A DNA stretch of 64,000 bases from Selaginella moellendorffii (lineage: Eukaryota > Streptophyta > Lycopodiopsida > Selaginellales > Selaginellaceae). Below, one piece after another: positions 22,056-33,849 of the stretch. Position 1 is the first letter of the stretch; each line of letters opens with the position of its first letter. The stretch is from NCBI RefSeq assembly GCF_000143415.4, contig NW_003314291.1, forward strand, positions 664,006 through 728,005, written 5' to 3'. The translations under genes and the position numbers were made by a program. Under the pieces are notes generated by a model. The model saw only the letters and a list, made by a program, of their open reading frames with translations. It was not told where the DNA came from and did not search any database.

Positions 22056-23282
22056 CTAGCTGTTGAATCTGGAGCAGTCCTTTCGGATTTCTCCCTGGTT
22101 TCCAGTCTTGACGCCGACGGCTCCCAGGTTGTCCATGGCGGTAGCGAACGCGGCGAAGAATGCGCCCTGCTGGCCGGCGTATGCCGTGACGAGGCCCCTT
22201 GTTCTAGCGTCGCTGTGGAGGATTTGGTCCGAGGCGAGCACCGTGACTCCTCTCACAGCGTTTTGGTAGTAGACATTGTCGAATTTGGCGGGGGTGGTCA
22301 CGTCGTTGTTGGCAACCACTCTTGGATCCACTGACTGGGGGCAAGTGAGCCGCAAATCCTTGGCGAAGTTGGGATCCATTGCGGGATCGAATTGGTGAGT
22401 GCTGTTGAAGTTGTAGATCCGGCTCATGAATTCCTTGCAGTGAGCGAAGCCGATGGTGTGAGCTCCTGAGAGATTTCTTTGGTGAGTTTGATAGAGGAAG
22501 GAGAAGGGAGTTTACCTGAGAGAGCCACCATGTCCGTTTGAGAGAGTCCTTTGGAAGCGAAGAGCTTGGTGAGCTGGTCGACCGATTGCTCGGGCTTTGG
22601 CAAGTTACCATCGACTCTTGAAGCTTGCGAGATCTTTCCATCTTTGCGGCCTTTCCTCACTGTCCAAGATGGTCCTCCTGCCTGCCATCCCGACAATCAA
22701 TGCAAGAAAAAAACTCGGAGGACAAAGACCAAGGGAAAAAAAGGATTTTTTTTTCCTTGGACACGAAGATAAGATGGAGGAGAATCACTCACCAGCACAA
22801 CGAGGTCCCTGGTGGCAATGGCGAGAATGTCCGCGCAAGAGACGACCCCGGGGCACTTCTCCTCAACAGCAGCTTTGGCTTTGATGACCGAGTCGAAGCT
22901 ATCGCCTGCCAGCGACAAGTTGATCTCGGCATCCTTCTCTGCGCTGTTGCTGGCCGTGGAAGCGATGAGCACCGAGGCATCGCATCCCTGCGGCCGAATT
23001 CCATTCGAAAACTCAGACCTTTGGGACGAAGGAAGGCGATAGAACTTACAGGGAGATTGGACTTACATCGACAAAGCAGTCGTGGAAGAAGAGCCGCAGC
23101 GTGCCAGGGACGCTGTTGGGTGTGATCTTGAACTTCTGGAGCATCACTTGCTGGATGATAGACTCCACATTGGGGCAGGAGCTGCTGTAGTAGCCTGGAG
23201 AGAGCTGGGCATGAATGCCGGATCCAAAGAGGAGTAGCAGCAGCAAAGCAACAAGACAAGAGGCCTGGACTGGTACTAGCAT
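22056..23282 (-). CDS. Class III (secretory) plant peroxidase, 4 exons
   Basis: Exons (minus) 23282-23067, 22987-22793, 22681-22516 and 22465-22056 give 328 residues, the normal family size. Secreted heme enzyme that oxidises phenolics with H2O2 in the cell wall. Visible: signal peptide (LVALLLLLLFGSGIHAQ), distal site RLFFHDCF (Arg63, Phe66, His67), proximal heme ligand in AHTIGFAHC (His195), and eight cysteines in the usual spacing (SSSCP, HDCF, GCDAS, KCPG, SCAD, AHC, LTCP, KDCS). The exon structure also follows the classic peroxidase pattern. All key residues are present, so it should be active. The gene is divergent from the 24-25 kb region. Substrate and tissue cannot be told from sequence. 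Confidence 0.93.
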
Positions 23283-23679
23283 GGCGCTATCTCTCGACTA
23301 CTCAATCAGCTCAGAGCGCTCTCTCAGAGGCTTTGCTTGCGAGGAGCAAATGGGAAAAAGGGGAAAGATCTACTCACGCAAGTCTAGGAGGAGAAGAAGA
23401 AAGAGGACGTAAGATATAATGAAGGAAGCTGGAGGAGAAATGCAAGGACATCCGAGGGAAAGACAAGCGCTGGAATTGAAAAGAGGCCAAAACTACCCAG
23501 CGGCGACGTCTGGTTCTTTCCAGCTGTGGTCAGCTTTATATCTCCGACTGTGTCTGGAACGTTTGGACGCTCGAGAACGAAGACTGATACCCGCGGCCCC
23601 ACGCTTGGATCTCTGCAACAATCCTCGACGCGTAACTCCGTCTCCGCGAGATCATTTTTTCTGGGATTGCGTGAGGGAA

Positions 23680-24012
23680 AGTTACCAGTTCATGGTTTCC
23701 AGGTACGTAGTTTTCTCTTGTTTATTGCTGGAACTTGACCATTCTTTCATCTCTTTGTTTTCTGACAGAGTTTGATGGTTTCCAGGTACGTAGCGTTCTT
23801 TGTTTACTGCAGAAACGGCATCTCTTTGATTTCTTGCAAAGTTACCAGTTCATGGTTTCCAGGTACGTAGTTTCTCTAGTTTATTGCTCAAACTATCTCT
23901 TTGTTTTCTTACACAGAGTATCTCTTTGATTTCTTACAGTTCAAGGTACGTATTTTTCGTTGTTTACTGCTGAAGCTTCTCACTCTTTTTCTTTTACTCG
24001 TGTGCTTCCAGG
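23680..24012 (+). repeat. Tandem repeats resembling duplicated splice units
   Basis: The motif ggtttccaggtacgtag occurs near 23695, 23778 and 23857, with a related caaggtacgta near 23942. Between copies are T-rich stretches ending in tttctgacag, ttctta(c)ag or tgcttccag. Each unit therefore looks like a short exon end plus donor, followed by a short intron and acceptor. It lies between the peroxidase start and the LEA-like gene. It may be 5' leader exons of a plus-strand transcript. Confidence 0.5.
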
Positions 24013-24212
24013 GGCCCTTCGAGCAAGGTACATGGAATGAGCTGCTTAACAGCTCATTTTTCTACGGCGCCCCGACTTTTATATTCACGGACTGGCGGAC
24101 GAGGGAAATAGAATCTCGAGGCCCGGTAGATGCGACAAAGCGGCAAGAAAATATGAAAGCTTTTTGATCCCGCGGTGGTGGTGGTGGCTAAGCAAGCGGA
24201 GCCTACGCAGCA

Positions 24213-24686
24213 ATGTTGATTGAGAAGGAAAGGCGGCAGCTTTCTGGAGAGAGTGTGGTACTGGTACATAATCTTCTGGTCAGTCAGGCCTCTCGACTTC
24301 CAGGCAGGCTTCTAGAGGCGAGGAAAAAGCTCGTAAACAGGGAAGCGAAGAGAAAAAGAAGAGTGAAGGCGGCAAAGAAGATGAAGGAAGGTGGAAGTGA
24401 ATTTGGAATGGGACGTGTGGTACCGTCTTTAAAAGCATCACCAGGACATAACAGTATGGATTGGGATGGGAAATGGAGGATGGAGGATGGACCACAACAC
24501 CAACAACACCACTCACGCGGAATGAAGGATATAAATGGGGAGAGTTTGGTTCTATTCCTCTGGGAGACACTTTATGCGCTTGAATCGAATATTTATCGTC
24601 GTGAAGAACCGCAGCATCAAAGCTTGGCACCCACTCACGCAGAGGTGGGTCATGGTTTGTTGTTGTTTAATGCTTCTACCTCTTAG
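24213..24686 (+). CDS. Hypothetical ORF, low support
   Basis: A 157-codon frame rich in Lys/Arg (EARKKLVNREAKRKRRVK) and then His/Gln. No domain and no introns seen. It overlaps the likely upstream region of the LEA-like gene and may be untranslated leader or promoter rather than a gene. Confidence 0.15.
   Translation: MLIEKERRQLSGESVVLVHNLLVSQASRLPGRLLEARKKLVNREAKRKRRVKAAKKMKEGGSEFGMGRVVPSLKASPGHNSMDWDGKWRMEDGPQHQQHHSRGMKDINGESLVLFLWETLYALESNIYRREEPQHQSLAPTHAEVGHGLLLFNASTS
24413..24420 (+). promoter_or_regulatory. ABRE-like ACGTG element
   Basis: ACGTGTGG, an ABA-response core (ACGTG), upstream of the LEA-like gene. A TATA-like ggatataaatgg lies at about 24527-24538. Confidence 0.3.
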
Positions 24687-24829
24687 TTTACTCATACCGT
24701 TTGTACAGGGGACAAACAGGCAGGTTCTCGTTTTTCTTTTTCTTTTTTCAGGATTCTTTGCATGGAAACTGTTGCTGATGACGATCACTTTGCAGAATAA
24801 ACAGGACCTTCCGTTTCCATGGCCAGGAA

Positions 24830-24848
24830 ACGTGTCAGGTCGCATGCA
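24830..24848 (+). promoter_or_regulatory. ABRE (ACGTGTC) and RY (CATGCA) elements before the LEA-like gene
   Basis: ACGTGTC at 24830-24836 and CATGCA at 24843-24848, about 130-150 bp before the start codon. This pair is typical of ABA- and maturation-controlled LEA promoters. The motifs are seen; that they act here is inferred. Confidence 0.4.
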
Positions 24849-24976
24849 AGGCTCGCCGTAGCTACAAAAAGGCCAGCTTTGGGACTAATCCATCGCTCAT
24901 CAGTGCGCGCGTTTGCTGCGACGTAGCTATCCCACCGGTCAAAGGGGAGTTTCTCGTTTTTTTATTCTTTCTCAAC

Positions 24977-25447
24977 ATGTCGTCGGACAGCGCGCAGGGA
25001 AGGAAAGAGGTATTGTGTCTCTGTCTGCTTTCGTGTGTTATCTTAACTCTCAAGTGTTTCGTTTATCAGGAGCTCAAGGGGAGTGCTCAAGACAAGATGG
25101 ACCAAGCCGGTCAGAAGAAAGAGGTGAAGTATTTTCTTTTCTCTTATTGTTCTTTTCTGTTTATTCTTCTCTTTTGTTTCATTCCGAGAGTGTTGATCCG
25201 CAGGACATGAAAGGCACTGCTCAGGAAAAGATGGAGCAGACCAGGGACAAGGCTGGCGAAACCAAAGATCAAGCCAGCGGTATGTTCCAGCAGGTAGAAA
25301 CAATTCTTAGCTGAAAGACGATTGACAAACTATTGGAAATTTTGGATCTCACAGATGGGAGACAAGGTGAAACAGGCTGCGGATAAAACGAAGGAAACTC
25401 TGGCTGGAACTGGAGATAGGATGACTGCGGACAACAAGAAGGCGTAA
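24977..25447 (+). CDS. Small LEA-like protein, 4 exons
   Basis: Exons 24977-25009, 25070-25123, 25204-25293 and 25355-25447, all joined in phase 0, give 89 residues. The product is very hydrophilic, rich in Lys, Gln, Asp and Glu, without a signal peptide. It is built of related amphipathic segments: GSAQDKMDQAGQKK, GTAQEKMEQTRDKAGE and QAADKTKETLAGTGDR. This is the style of group 3/4 late-embryogenesis-abundant proteins, which are disordered and protect cells during drying; I infer the same here. Each exon encodes roughly one repeat, so the gene may have grown by exon duplication. ABRE and RY motifs upstream support ABA or desiccation control. Exact LEA group uncertain. Confidence 0.75.
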
Positions 25448-25636
25448 ACGAATGCTCCAAAGAGTTGAGTGAAAATAAGAGACCTTATGCGCGAATGTTG
25501 TCGATCGTGAGAAAGGCCATAGCGCAAATACAACGACGATCATTGCACGGAATTTAGTTCTCCAAATTATGTTCTAAGCAATGAAAGTGGTTTAAATTAA
25601 ACTGTCTTAGGTTATATTTAAATGATAGGATTGTGA

Positions 25637-26704
25637 GGCCGACTCATAGCATCCCAGCAAAAGGTCGAAGTTTGCGATCTCAGGTGGAGGATTTGGCACA
25701 AGGCTGTTCGTCACGTCCTTGAAATGCCCACACCGGATGTTGTGCAGCTCGTAATCTTTGCTGGTGATTACCATAACCAGAATCTGCCTGCCTTTAAAGC
25801 CGCCAAAAAGTTTGTACTTCTTTTGATTGACTTGCACTTTGCATCTTGACTAAACTGCTTTCTTACAGGATGGTACCAACTTCAATTCAGATGCGAGCGA
25901 AGAAGCACTTGCAGGTAAATGCAACATGGTGGAGGCGGTGGTGTTACTTTCCTCAACTTGCCACAAACACTCATCCAAGACGAAGGATGCAGATCCACAC
26001 AGTGCCTTGGTGATCTTTACGAGGAATCATTACATCTTGGATTCACCATCAAGGTTCATGCCTCGGAGACTCGCGCAGTGGTTCGACACGGTCCTGAAAG
26101 TACTGGCTGGTGATATTGTTCTCACGCCTGTTGTGCGCCAAATGTGCGAGGTAACAACAGCGTCATGGAGCTTAGCTTTGGATGAGATATCGATCTCTAC
26201 AGGAAGTGATCGTGAATGATGATCACAGGGATGGAGAATGGCGATGCCATCAACAACTGGTCTCAAGCGCGAGGAGATGTCAGAAGAGTATACTGGCTGG
26301 GGAGTGACGAGAGTGCGACAATAGGACGCTTGATCCGGGCCATGACCACCAAAGGCAAGAGCGACCATGCGGAGCTCCAAGAGCTGCGCGGCTCCACCAC
26401 GAAGTCATTTGTGGAGCACGTCAAGCGTCATGTAGGATCAGCCGATGGTCAAGCCGTTGAGCAGCTTTATGTTGCAGTAACCAGAATTTTTGGAAGAGCG
26501 TTTGCTGGTATCTTTGTTTGCCTGTGCGAGAACGCTCACTGGGAGGAATCTGGAGTAATGAGTTCTCCTTGGAGGAGCTCCAGGAGATGCATGGAGGGGA
26601 AATTACTGTGTTGGCCACCCATGGCTCGAAAAGAATGCAATGTGGCAGATGGCTTCTGTCAACGATATTATCGTTTACTTGATAGACATGAGTATCTTTT
26701 GTAG
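25637..26704 (+). CDS. Uncharacterised gene, possibly NYN-like; 3' structure unresolved
   Basis: A protein-like frame runs from just after a stop at 25636 to a donor at 25814, then an exon at 25869-26150 in phase 0. The first exon reads VVQLVIFAGDYHNQNLPAFK. Its shape (hydrophobic strand, GD, then xLPAxKxA) recalls the metal-binding core of NYN-type nuclease domains, but the match is weak. The second exon has VVLLSS and LVIFTRNHYILD. After a 52-nt intron (26151-26202) the frame stops at 26307, yet a different frame (from 26216) continues protein-like to about 26480. Either an intron border is misread or the gene is damaged. The true start lies upstream and was not found. Confidence 0.35.
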
Positions 26705-27130
26705 AGCTTCTCATCCTTTTTGTTTTTTTTTACATGCTGCAGCTGATTTATGAAGATGTCTACAGCAAGGCATCCTTTTCCCTTCCTCGCAGTTCTTGGA
26801 TAAGAGATTGTGAGTAATCAATTTCACTTATTCAGGAGGCTGAATTTTCTTGTTGAATTTCCAGGCCAGTCTTTACTGTTTTGCAGGCATGTGTGGATGG
26901 ATGTTGAAGAAGACAATGAAAAGGGAGTTTATCTAGTGGAAGAAGAAAAGTAATAATGCAAAACTCAAGGACCTTTTATTCGAAACAGTCTAAAAGAAAA
27001 CCACAGTCATATGTGAGGAAACGGGATGATGATTAAATAAACTTAGCCAAGAAAAGCTAAGTACTGCCACCAAGTATGGCTCTGCATTCCAGTTCTAGGC
27101 ATGATCTAGTTACAAGAGTTTTTTCCAGCT
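26705..27130. other. Intergenic, nothing recognised
   Basis: Short A/T-rich tracts and possible untranslated remnants only. No ORF of note. Confidence 0.4.
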
Positions 27131-27189
27131 TAATCCATGTAGAACTTGCGTAATCTTGGCTGCATTGAAACACAAGGCTTACATGCCAG

Positions 27190-27306
27190 AGAGCCCTGGT
27201 ATATAGTATGGGAGTGATAAAGTGTAGGATTCACCCTTGAACGCGGCGTAACCACCGGTTGTGGAACATTCAAAGTTGAATTGAAACTTCGTAAACCAAT
27301 AGTTAG
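27190..27306 (-). pseudogene. Possible orphan last exon
   Basis: One minus frame reads protein-like (TKFQFNFECSTTGGYAAFKG, then YYIPGLSGM) and ends in TAA. No upstream exon was found and the family is unknown to me. It may be a relic of a larger gene. Confidence 0.25.
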
Positions 27307-27839
27307 TCCCAAAATAGCATCAGAGCTCTGGCTTTGATTTGTCATTCTATATTTTAGAAAAAAAATCTTTCACTTCTGTTTCGTGCTGATTGTACACAGG
27401 AATAAAACGTGGTTCCAAATGCGTAGATTTTCTTGTGGTGCAGCTGCTGCAAGTGCGAGTTGCAGTCATCGCTTACAGGCTCAAGCTGCAATATAGAAAA
27501 TCCAGTGAGTGGGGATGCTCTTCTTAGTGGCAGTTTGCCATGTTTGACTGGTTTTTACTTGAGTTTACTGAGAATTTTCTAGTAAAAGAATATCCGAGTA
27601 ACGTTCATTTTCAAAATATTGATAGACATTGTTGAAAATTTGTATACTATTAGATCCTATTGTTCTTACCATTCCTTGAATATTGATTCTTTTTTTTGCT
27701 TCTTTTTTCCACCCGCTCCCACTTGTGTGAAGGATCCAGAAGTTGTGAAGGAATATGGGAAGGCATACAGGACAAGGAAGAACACAATCAAAAGTCCTCC
27801 AAGAGGAGGTAAAGTTTGAATTAAATATTGCTAACAAGT

Positions 27840-28950
27840 TTGATTTTAATATTATAATGTAAAAGTAATCTCTTTAACATCAGTGCCTTTATTCATATGC
27901 TTGTGTTTTTCTTTTTTCCGGTGTAGTTGAGCTTGAGATGGTGGAAGATGAGTGTAGACCACTCTTGAGCTCACGAGTTGAACTCAATTTTCAATTGTAA
28001 TTTAATACAAACACTATAAACCTTAAAATATCAAGGTTATAGTGAATTTAATAATTTCACAACTCTCTACAAATTATATTATTCTAACAATTTAAATACT
28101 AATTATATGCCATATTAGAGATGTTTGCTAGAACATAAAATAAGATGTTTGTAGAAAAAAATTTCTTGTCACTTCCTTAAATCTGTACTTTGTGTAGTAA
28201 ATATCAAGTTTGTCAAAATTTAAAAATTATTAAATTTGAAATAAGATTCTATATAATGCCATATAATAGTTTGAGAGGAAAAAAAAATTATTGATGTAAG
28301 TTTATTGTATATTGGTTCTTCTCTAGGATACATTTGTCATAAATAGTGTCTAAAATTTATGGATTTTCATTTGCACTATCATTTGAAGAGAGGGAAATAC
28401 ATAAAAATATTTGTTAGTTCTAGTGTTAGTAATTTTAACTTTTGTAATATTTCTTTCCAAAGTAGTAATTCAAGGGTTAGAATCTGTAATAGTCATTCTA
28501 TTGCACAAAACAACTAAACTATACAAGAAAAAGAAAGAGAAGATAGTGAAGATAATGATCACGAGTTGAAGATAAATGCAATGATAAAGGGTATAACAAA
28601 TTAGGCGAAAAAGAATGCTCTTCTACTTATTTTAGAAAACTCCATAACTTTTAAGAAATACCCTATATATTTCCTAGCTTTTGGCAGAAATATATATTTT
28701 CTAGCTTTTAGCAGAAATAATGGCGATGATCATTATGATGGTATATATGTAACATCATATATCTGAAAGATTACCATGAAATATTTTTGAGATGGTAAAA
28801 ACATAAATGAAAACACACAAGTAATATGAACACTTGCAAATATATGAAATGAAAAATATTTTTTATTAATTATTTAAGGTATAATAAGTTTATATTATTG
28901 ATAGAGAATAAACATCAATAGTTTTTGAAAACCTAGTTAGCTCCAAAAAT
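27840..28950. other. AT-rich stretch without genes
   Basis: Long runs of A/T, no ORF, no recognised repeat unit. Boundary zone to the decayed transposons. Confidence 0.5.
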
Positions 28951-31700
28951 CTTTTGCAACTCAGTAAAGAGCATATGCCTTCCTATGTTCCTCGCACTTC
29001 ATAAAGTCTGGACATATGCAAAAAGGAAGATCTTGAATGACAATTATATACTTTCCACCTTTTGTTTTGACTATGTACTCCTTTGTAATCACAATGATGT
29101 ACTTCATGGAAAGAATTTCGCACTCAAGTGTTTGAGCTAAACTTATTTTACCTTGTTTTTGTTGAAGACGGTACTAAAAAATTTAATTACCTTTTTTTGC
29201 TATCCTCTTATGCATTTATATAGGAATAGTCTTAGTTCTGTCACTTATATCTCCAACTCTCCTTTCAAGATTGAAACTAGATTTCTCAAGGTTTTCAAAT
29301 TCATCTAAGGTGAATGTGACCCCATTAGCAATTGGCCATTCTTTAAGTATTACATTAGATTTAGTCATTATAGTGTCTTCAAGCTATTTCATATAGTTGA
29401 TATTAGTGTTGTAACAATATAGCCATCACCATCTTGAAATCCTACTTGTTTTCATTCCCTATAAAAACATGGGGTTGGAACAGAAGAAAACTTGTCACCG
29501 CGGATCCAAGCCCAACACTTGCCCCTCAGAAGCATCCCTAGACACCTTATATTGGATTTTGCTAGAACTCAACGAATTACCTATTAAAATCCTTATGTAA
29601 GATGTTAATGAAGATGTAATATATATGCTTGCAAGGAGCATATGCCTTCTCATGTTCCTCATGCTTCATAAAGTTTAGACATGTGCAAGAAGGAGGATCT
29701 GCTTCTACTTGGATAGTACTAATAAATTTAATTGCCTTACTTTTTTTTGCTAACCTCCTATGCATCTTTGTGGGAATAGTTTTTGTTCTATCACTCATGT
29801 CTCAACTCTCCTTTCAAAATTGAAACCAAATTTCTCAAGGGTTTTCAATCTCATCTAAATGTAAGTTTCTGAATTTAGATTTTTTAGGGAGGCTTTTGAA
29901 AACTACTCTATAGCACATATCAAATTTGATAAATATGCTTCATATAGACTTATCTTTCCTTTCCTTGCCTCAAAAGAACATTAGCTCCAATGTTTATTCT
30001 CTAAGAGATTCACAATTGAAGTGTATACAAGATCTTTATGTGATTGGTCATAATGAGAAACATGATATTAAAAGGCAATAAAAAGAGAAGTAAAAAGAAA
30101 AACAAACCTGAAGAGAGTGATGTCCCCATTGGAACATTTTAATTTCCCACCACTTCAACCATGACTCAAGTTATGGTAGGCAACTTACGTTTGTATAACC
30201 ATCTTCATGCCACCATATTCAGATTTTGTTTATTTTTGCCTCATGCTCTTTTTCAGAAGGTGCAACCTACTATTATTTGCAAAACTCCTTAAATGCTAAT
30301 TAAAAACTTGACTTGATAAGGTGGCAGTGCTAGTTTAAGCTCTAAACCCAATGGAATTCACAAGTTCTCTCATGACCTTCTAGGTTGACCATTTGCCCAA
30401 ACACCATTCTAATTAGCCCTAGCCCCATCTGCTATGAAACTGTAAAAGTTGGCAAGTTTACCAGTCTGCTTCAATGCAATGTCAGAGAAAAACTTCCAAA
30501 ATATTTCCTGGTTTGTACTTTAAACTTTACTATTGCAATTGTCAAGTTGGAATATAACCTATAAAAGGGGCAATATTTAAAACCATTTTAAGACAGTGAG
30601 AAAAAATAATTACCTTAGATCATACATATGAGCTCCTATAGTTGTCCAACTTAATACCCGCTCCATATGGTCAAAATGTACCCATGCATTAGCAAAGTCA
30701 CTTGACCCAGACATATTCATTTAGGAGACAAGATTTACACCAAAAATAGGGCTTATAGTAAACATTTTGAAAATGAATAGGACTTGATTTAATAAATGCC
30801 CATGGATAAATTTGTAGAGATAATTTAATTTTAGTTCAAGGATAAAGTCAATTTTTTACTAAAGTTTCCCCTGTCAAGGTTCACACATCCAAGATTTTAT
30901 CCTAAATAAAACAAAATATAAGAGAAATATTATTGAAAAGCATGTAGTTAAGTCTTCTTGCAGCCTTAATCGAGTAGGGTGTTTGTGATAAAATCCTTCA
31001 ACACTATCTTTTGAACATGCTTCGGAGTTGTAGATGAGTTTTTCACAATCTTTATCTACATTACATCTTTGAAATGGTTAATTGAACTTTTTTGTATCCC
31101 TTTCTACATTGGATATGTGTGCGTGCTAATATGTACTACAACTCTACCAACTTCTCCATCTTGTGGAAGAAAGTAGTATATTTTGGCCCTGTAAATGGCA
31201 CAATATAATGGAGCATTCTTGCAAAACTAGCACTTGAATCTAACACCAATGGTGTCACAGATGGGAGGATTGATTATAAATCCTTAAAAAAATGTTAAAT
31301 TTTTACTGTGCTCTCGATTGTATAATTCATTTACACAATCCAAATATTTGCTATAATGAATTATAAACATTGTGCTTTTGAAATGCTGGAAATATGTGGT
31401 CTTGATCTTGGACTAGTTATGGACATCTTGCTTGGTCTCCATCCCTTTTCATCTTGAGTTAACAAGAGGTGGTAGTTCAAAAAAGATGTTGCCATTGTAT
31501 ATGGATGGGAACTTGCTAACGGGCTGATGCAAAAACAATAAAGAAGTGGGAAAACTAGAAAGCGTTATAAACAACTTTGAATATTTGTGAAGTTGAAGTT
31601 GGTAGATTCTTGGTTAGCACTGAATTGACATTTCCACTGGAAATATAAAAGGAGAAAATGATGATAACTGACTCTTGCTTCACATTCACTTTGCTATGAT
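28950..31700 (-). pseudogene. Decayed MULE transposase (minus) with two SWIM-finger remnants
   Basis: On the minus strand near 30470-30300 a broken frame reads NFYSFIADGARAN and EGHERTCEFHWV.SLN.HC, clearly homologous to the plus-strand piece at 13.6-13.8 kb. Further on, near 29800-29600, DPPSCTCLNF...CKHIYYIF is an intact-looking SWIM finger. A second SWIM remnant (LPFCICPDF...KAYALY) lies near 29110-28965, so the end of the gene is duplicated or two copies overlap. Many stops; no terminal inverted repeats found by eye. Confidence 0.55.
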
Positions 31701-32559
31701 CACAACCTCACATTTTAATTGGAGATCCAAAAACTTGAATCTCCTTGGACTTGGAATGCTAAAAATCTTAATGTTATCCATCTTCACCCACACCTAAAAG
31801 AAGAAACTTTAATTGTTCAATTACACTACTGTTGTTGCAAATCATAGCCTCCAATAAGACAAAATTGAGAGAAAGATTAAAATGTCGGCAAAGAAAACTT
31901 TTTGAAACAAGACTTTGGGAGAAAGAAAGTGGTGGGTGATCTTGATAATAGAGAAGAAAAATTTTCATTTTGTTACCTTTATGTTTTGGCATTTAGGTTT
32001 TATGATAAGGTCTATCATAAGTATAAAAACACTATATTGTTATACAATATTAAAAGTCTATATTGTCTTCCAATCTTTATACCAAATTCAAAAACATGCT
32101 TAAAATTATTATGAAGAGTATTTAGAGTTAGAACAAAAAGAAATATCACATCAAAACACACTGTGGCCTAAGTGCTCGATTAGGTTTAGTATGCTAGCAA
32201 ATTAGCTACCATGAGTGAGTTGGCCTAGGTGAGACGGGCATCTCAAGTGCCACACAGGGAAAATGGGCTGCAGCAACTTTGAGTTGAATTAGCCTATGTA
32301 TGCTGAGTCAGCTAGTGCTAAGCTTGCCTAAGCAGCCCATTGGAGTGGTGTACCAGTGGATGACCACCAACAACCACTTCTTATACATTTTTCTTTTTTT
32401 TTTTCTTTTTAAAGAGTTTTTTTTTTCTTGTTTTCATAAACAAAAACAACTACAAATGGATAAAGATGTTAGATAAAAGAAAACAAAATATGAGGAAAAT
32501 GAGATGCAAAATGATAACTAATTTAACCTTTAAATTAAGGTTTCCATAGTGACAACTTT

Positions 32560-33397
32560 GTTGTCCCATTGACGAGTCCAAAGCTAAAGTGAATATAGAT
32601 AGACAAATGTGGAAACTTGGTGAACTGTTCAAAAGTTGGCTCTAATTCCCCAGGGAAATTGAATGGTCAATACTCTCAGTCCAAGCGTAGGTGGCACTAC
32701 CTACTTGGATACATAGTGTGGCTCAATGGAACCTCACTCTAAGCCCATGGCTAGAGCACCCAAAAGCGGAAGGTGATGAGAGTATTCATGAGGCTTGCAT
32801 AGGGCTATAGTGTTTTGAAATGTTGTCCCAAAGTCTTAGACTGTGAAAAGGAAAAATAATAATCCTCTGGTGTAGTGACCAAAGATACAGTCATGTGGTG
32901 AGGAAATCACAAAGGACTATGGGACTTAATGGTCAGGCTTGTGGGCCGGTAATATTGATGAACACAGCCATGAACAGAAAAGGGACTTGGTGGGATTATA
33001 AAAGAGATATTAGGGAAGGTTGTTCTTTATGTCTGCAGACATCCTAAGGATGCTAAAGAGTGGATATTGGATAATCACTCATGGATGAATGGCTCAATCT
33101 TTAAGAGATGGGATTGTGATGTAGGTGGTGTTAAACTACTAATTTGACAAAGGTGAATGGGCATGGCTTTAGCATAATAGGTTGATATATCAGTGGTACT
33201 TTTGGGTGTCAGTCATGGGATCGAAAATGTGAAGCACTTGGACCAAGGGCAAAGGTTGAGTGGTAAAGATGCCATTCTCGAGGTTAATAAACCCTAAGTC
33301 TAGAATAAAACTTATGAAGGTTGTGAGTGAGACTTTTCCAAGTGGTCGAAGGTGTGATTAAGTGACTAAAGTAGAATAGAAAATTTATTCGCTTACA
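32560..33397 (+). repeat. Decayed, truncated LTR of the first LTR family
   Basis: Matches about 3240-4083 of copy 1 with many substitutions, mostly C to T and G to A. Landmarks include cccatggctagagcacccaa, the actaaagtagaatagaaaa block and the end ttcgcttaca with the canonical CA at 33397. It lacks the minisatellite and the 5' part. It is much older than the copies at 2-12 kb. Confidence 0.75.
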
Positions 33398-33849
33398 CAA
33401 GCATTTCTAGGAGACAGTTTTGATAACCACACGATTCTAGAATCTTTGAAGTGGGAAAGCTTGGGAAACATGATCTGAAAGATCCCACTATGTTAATTCA
33501 CTTAGACAAATATTGTTTAATCTACTTCACGTCAATTTGTCAACATGGACATCTATAATCTGTACAAACAGAATAGCCTTGGGACAAATATAAGTATGTT
33601 CTTTGTTTTGGTCTTCAAGCCAAGAATAATAAATACCCTCTCAATTTCACTGAAAATCGAGAGGGTTTAGGATAACATTTGGAAAATGAAGTTCCACAAA
33701 TTTGACAACATATTTATGAGCCATCTTGAGACTCAACAATTTGTGAGGAAAATATTTTACATTATCGATGAGAATCATCGCTAATGTGTGTGGATGAAGT
33801 GCATCAATGAATGCTTCCAAAATGACTCTGTCTATCACATTAATGTTCT

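Noticed and set aside
23046-23066. Extension of peroxidase exon 1 to its own stop
   Set aside because: The extra codons VSPISL are intron sequence; the donor after FHDCFVD is at the classic peroxidase position and the next exon resumes with GCDAS.
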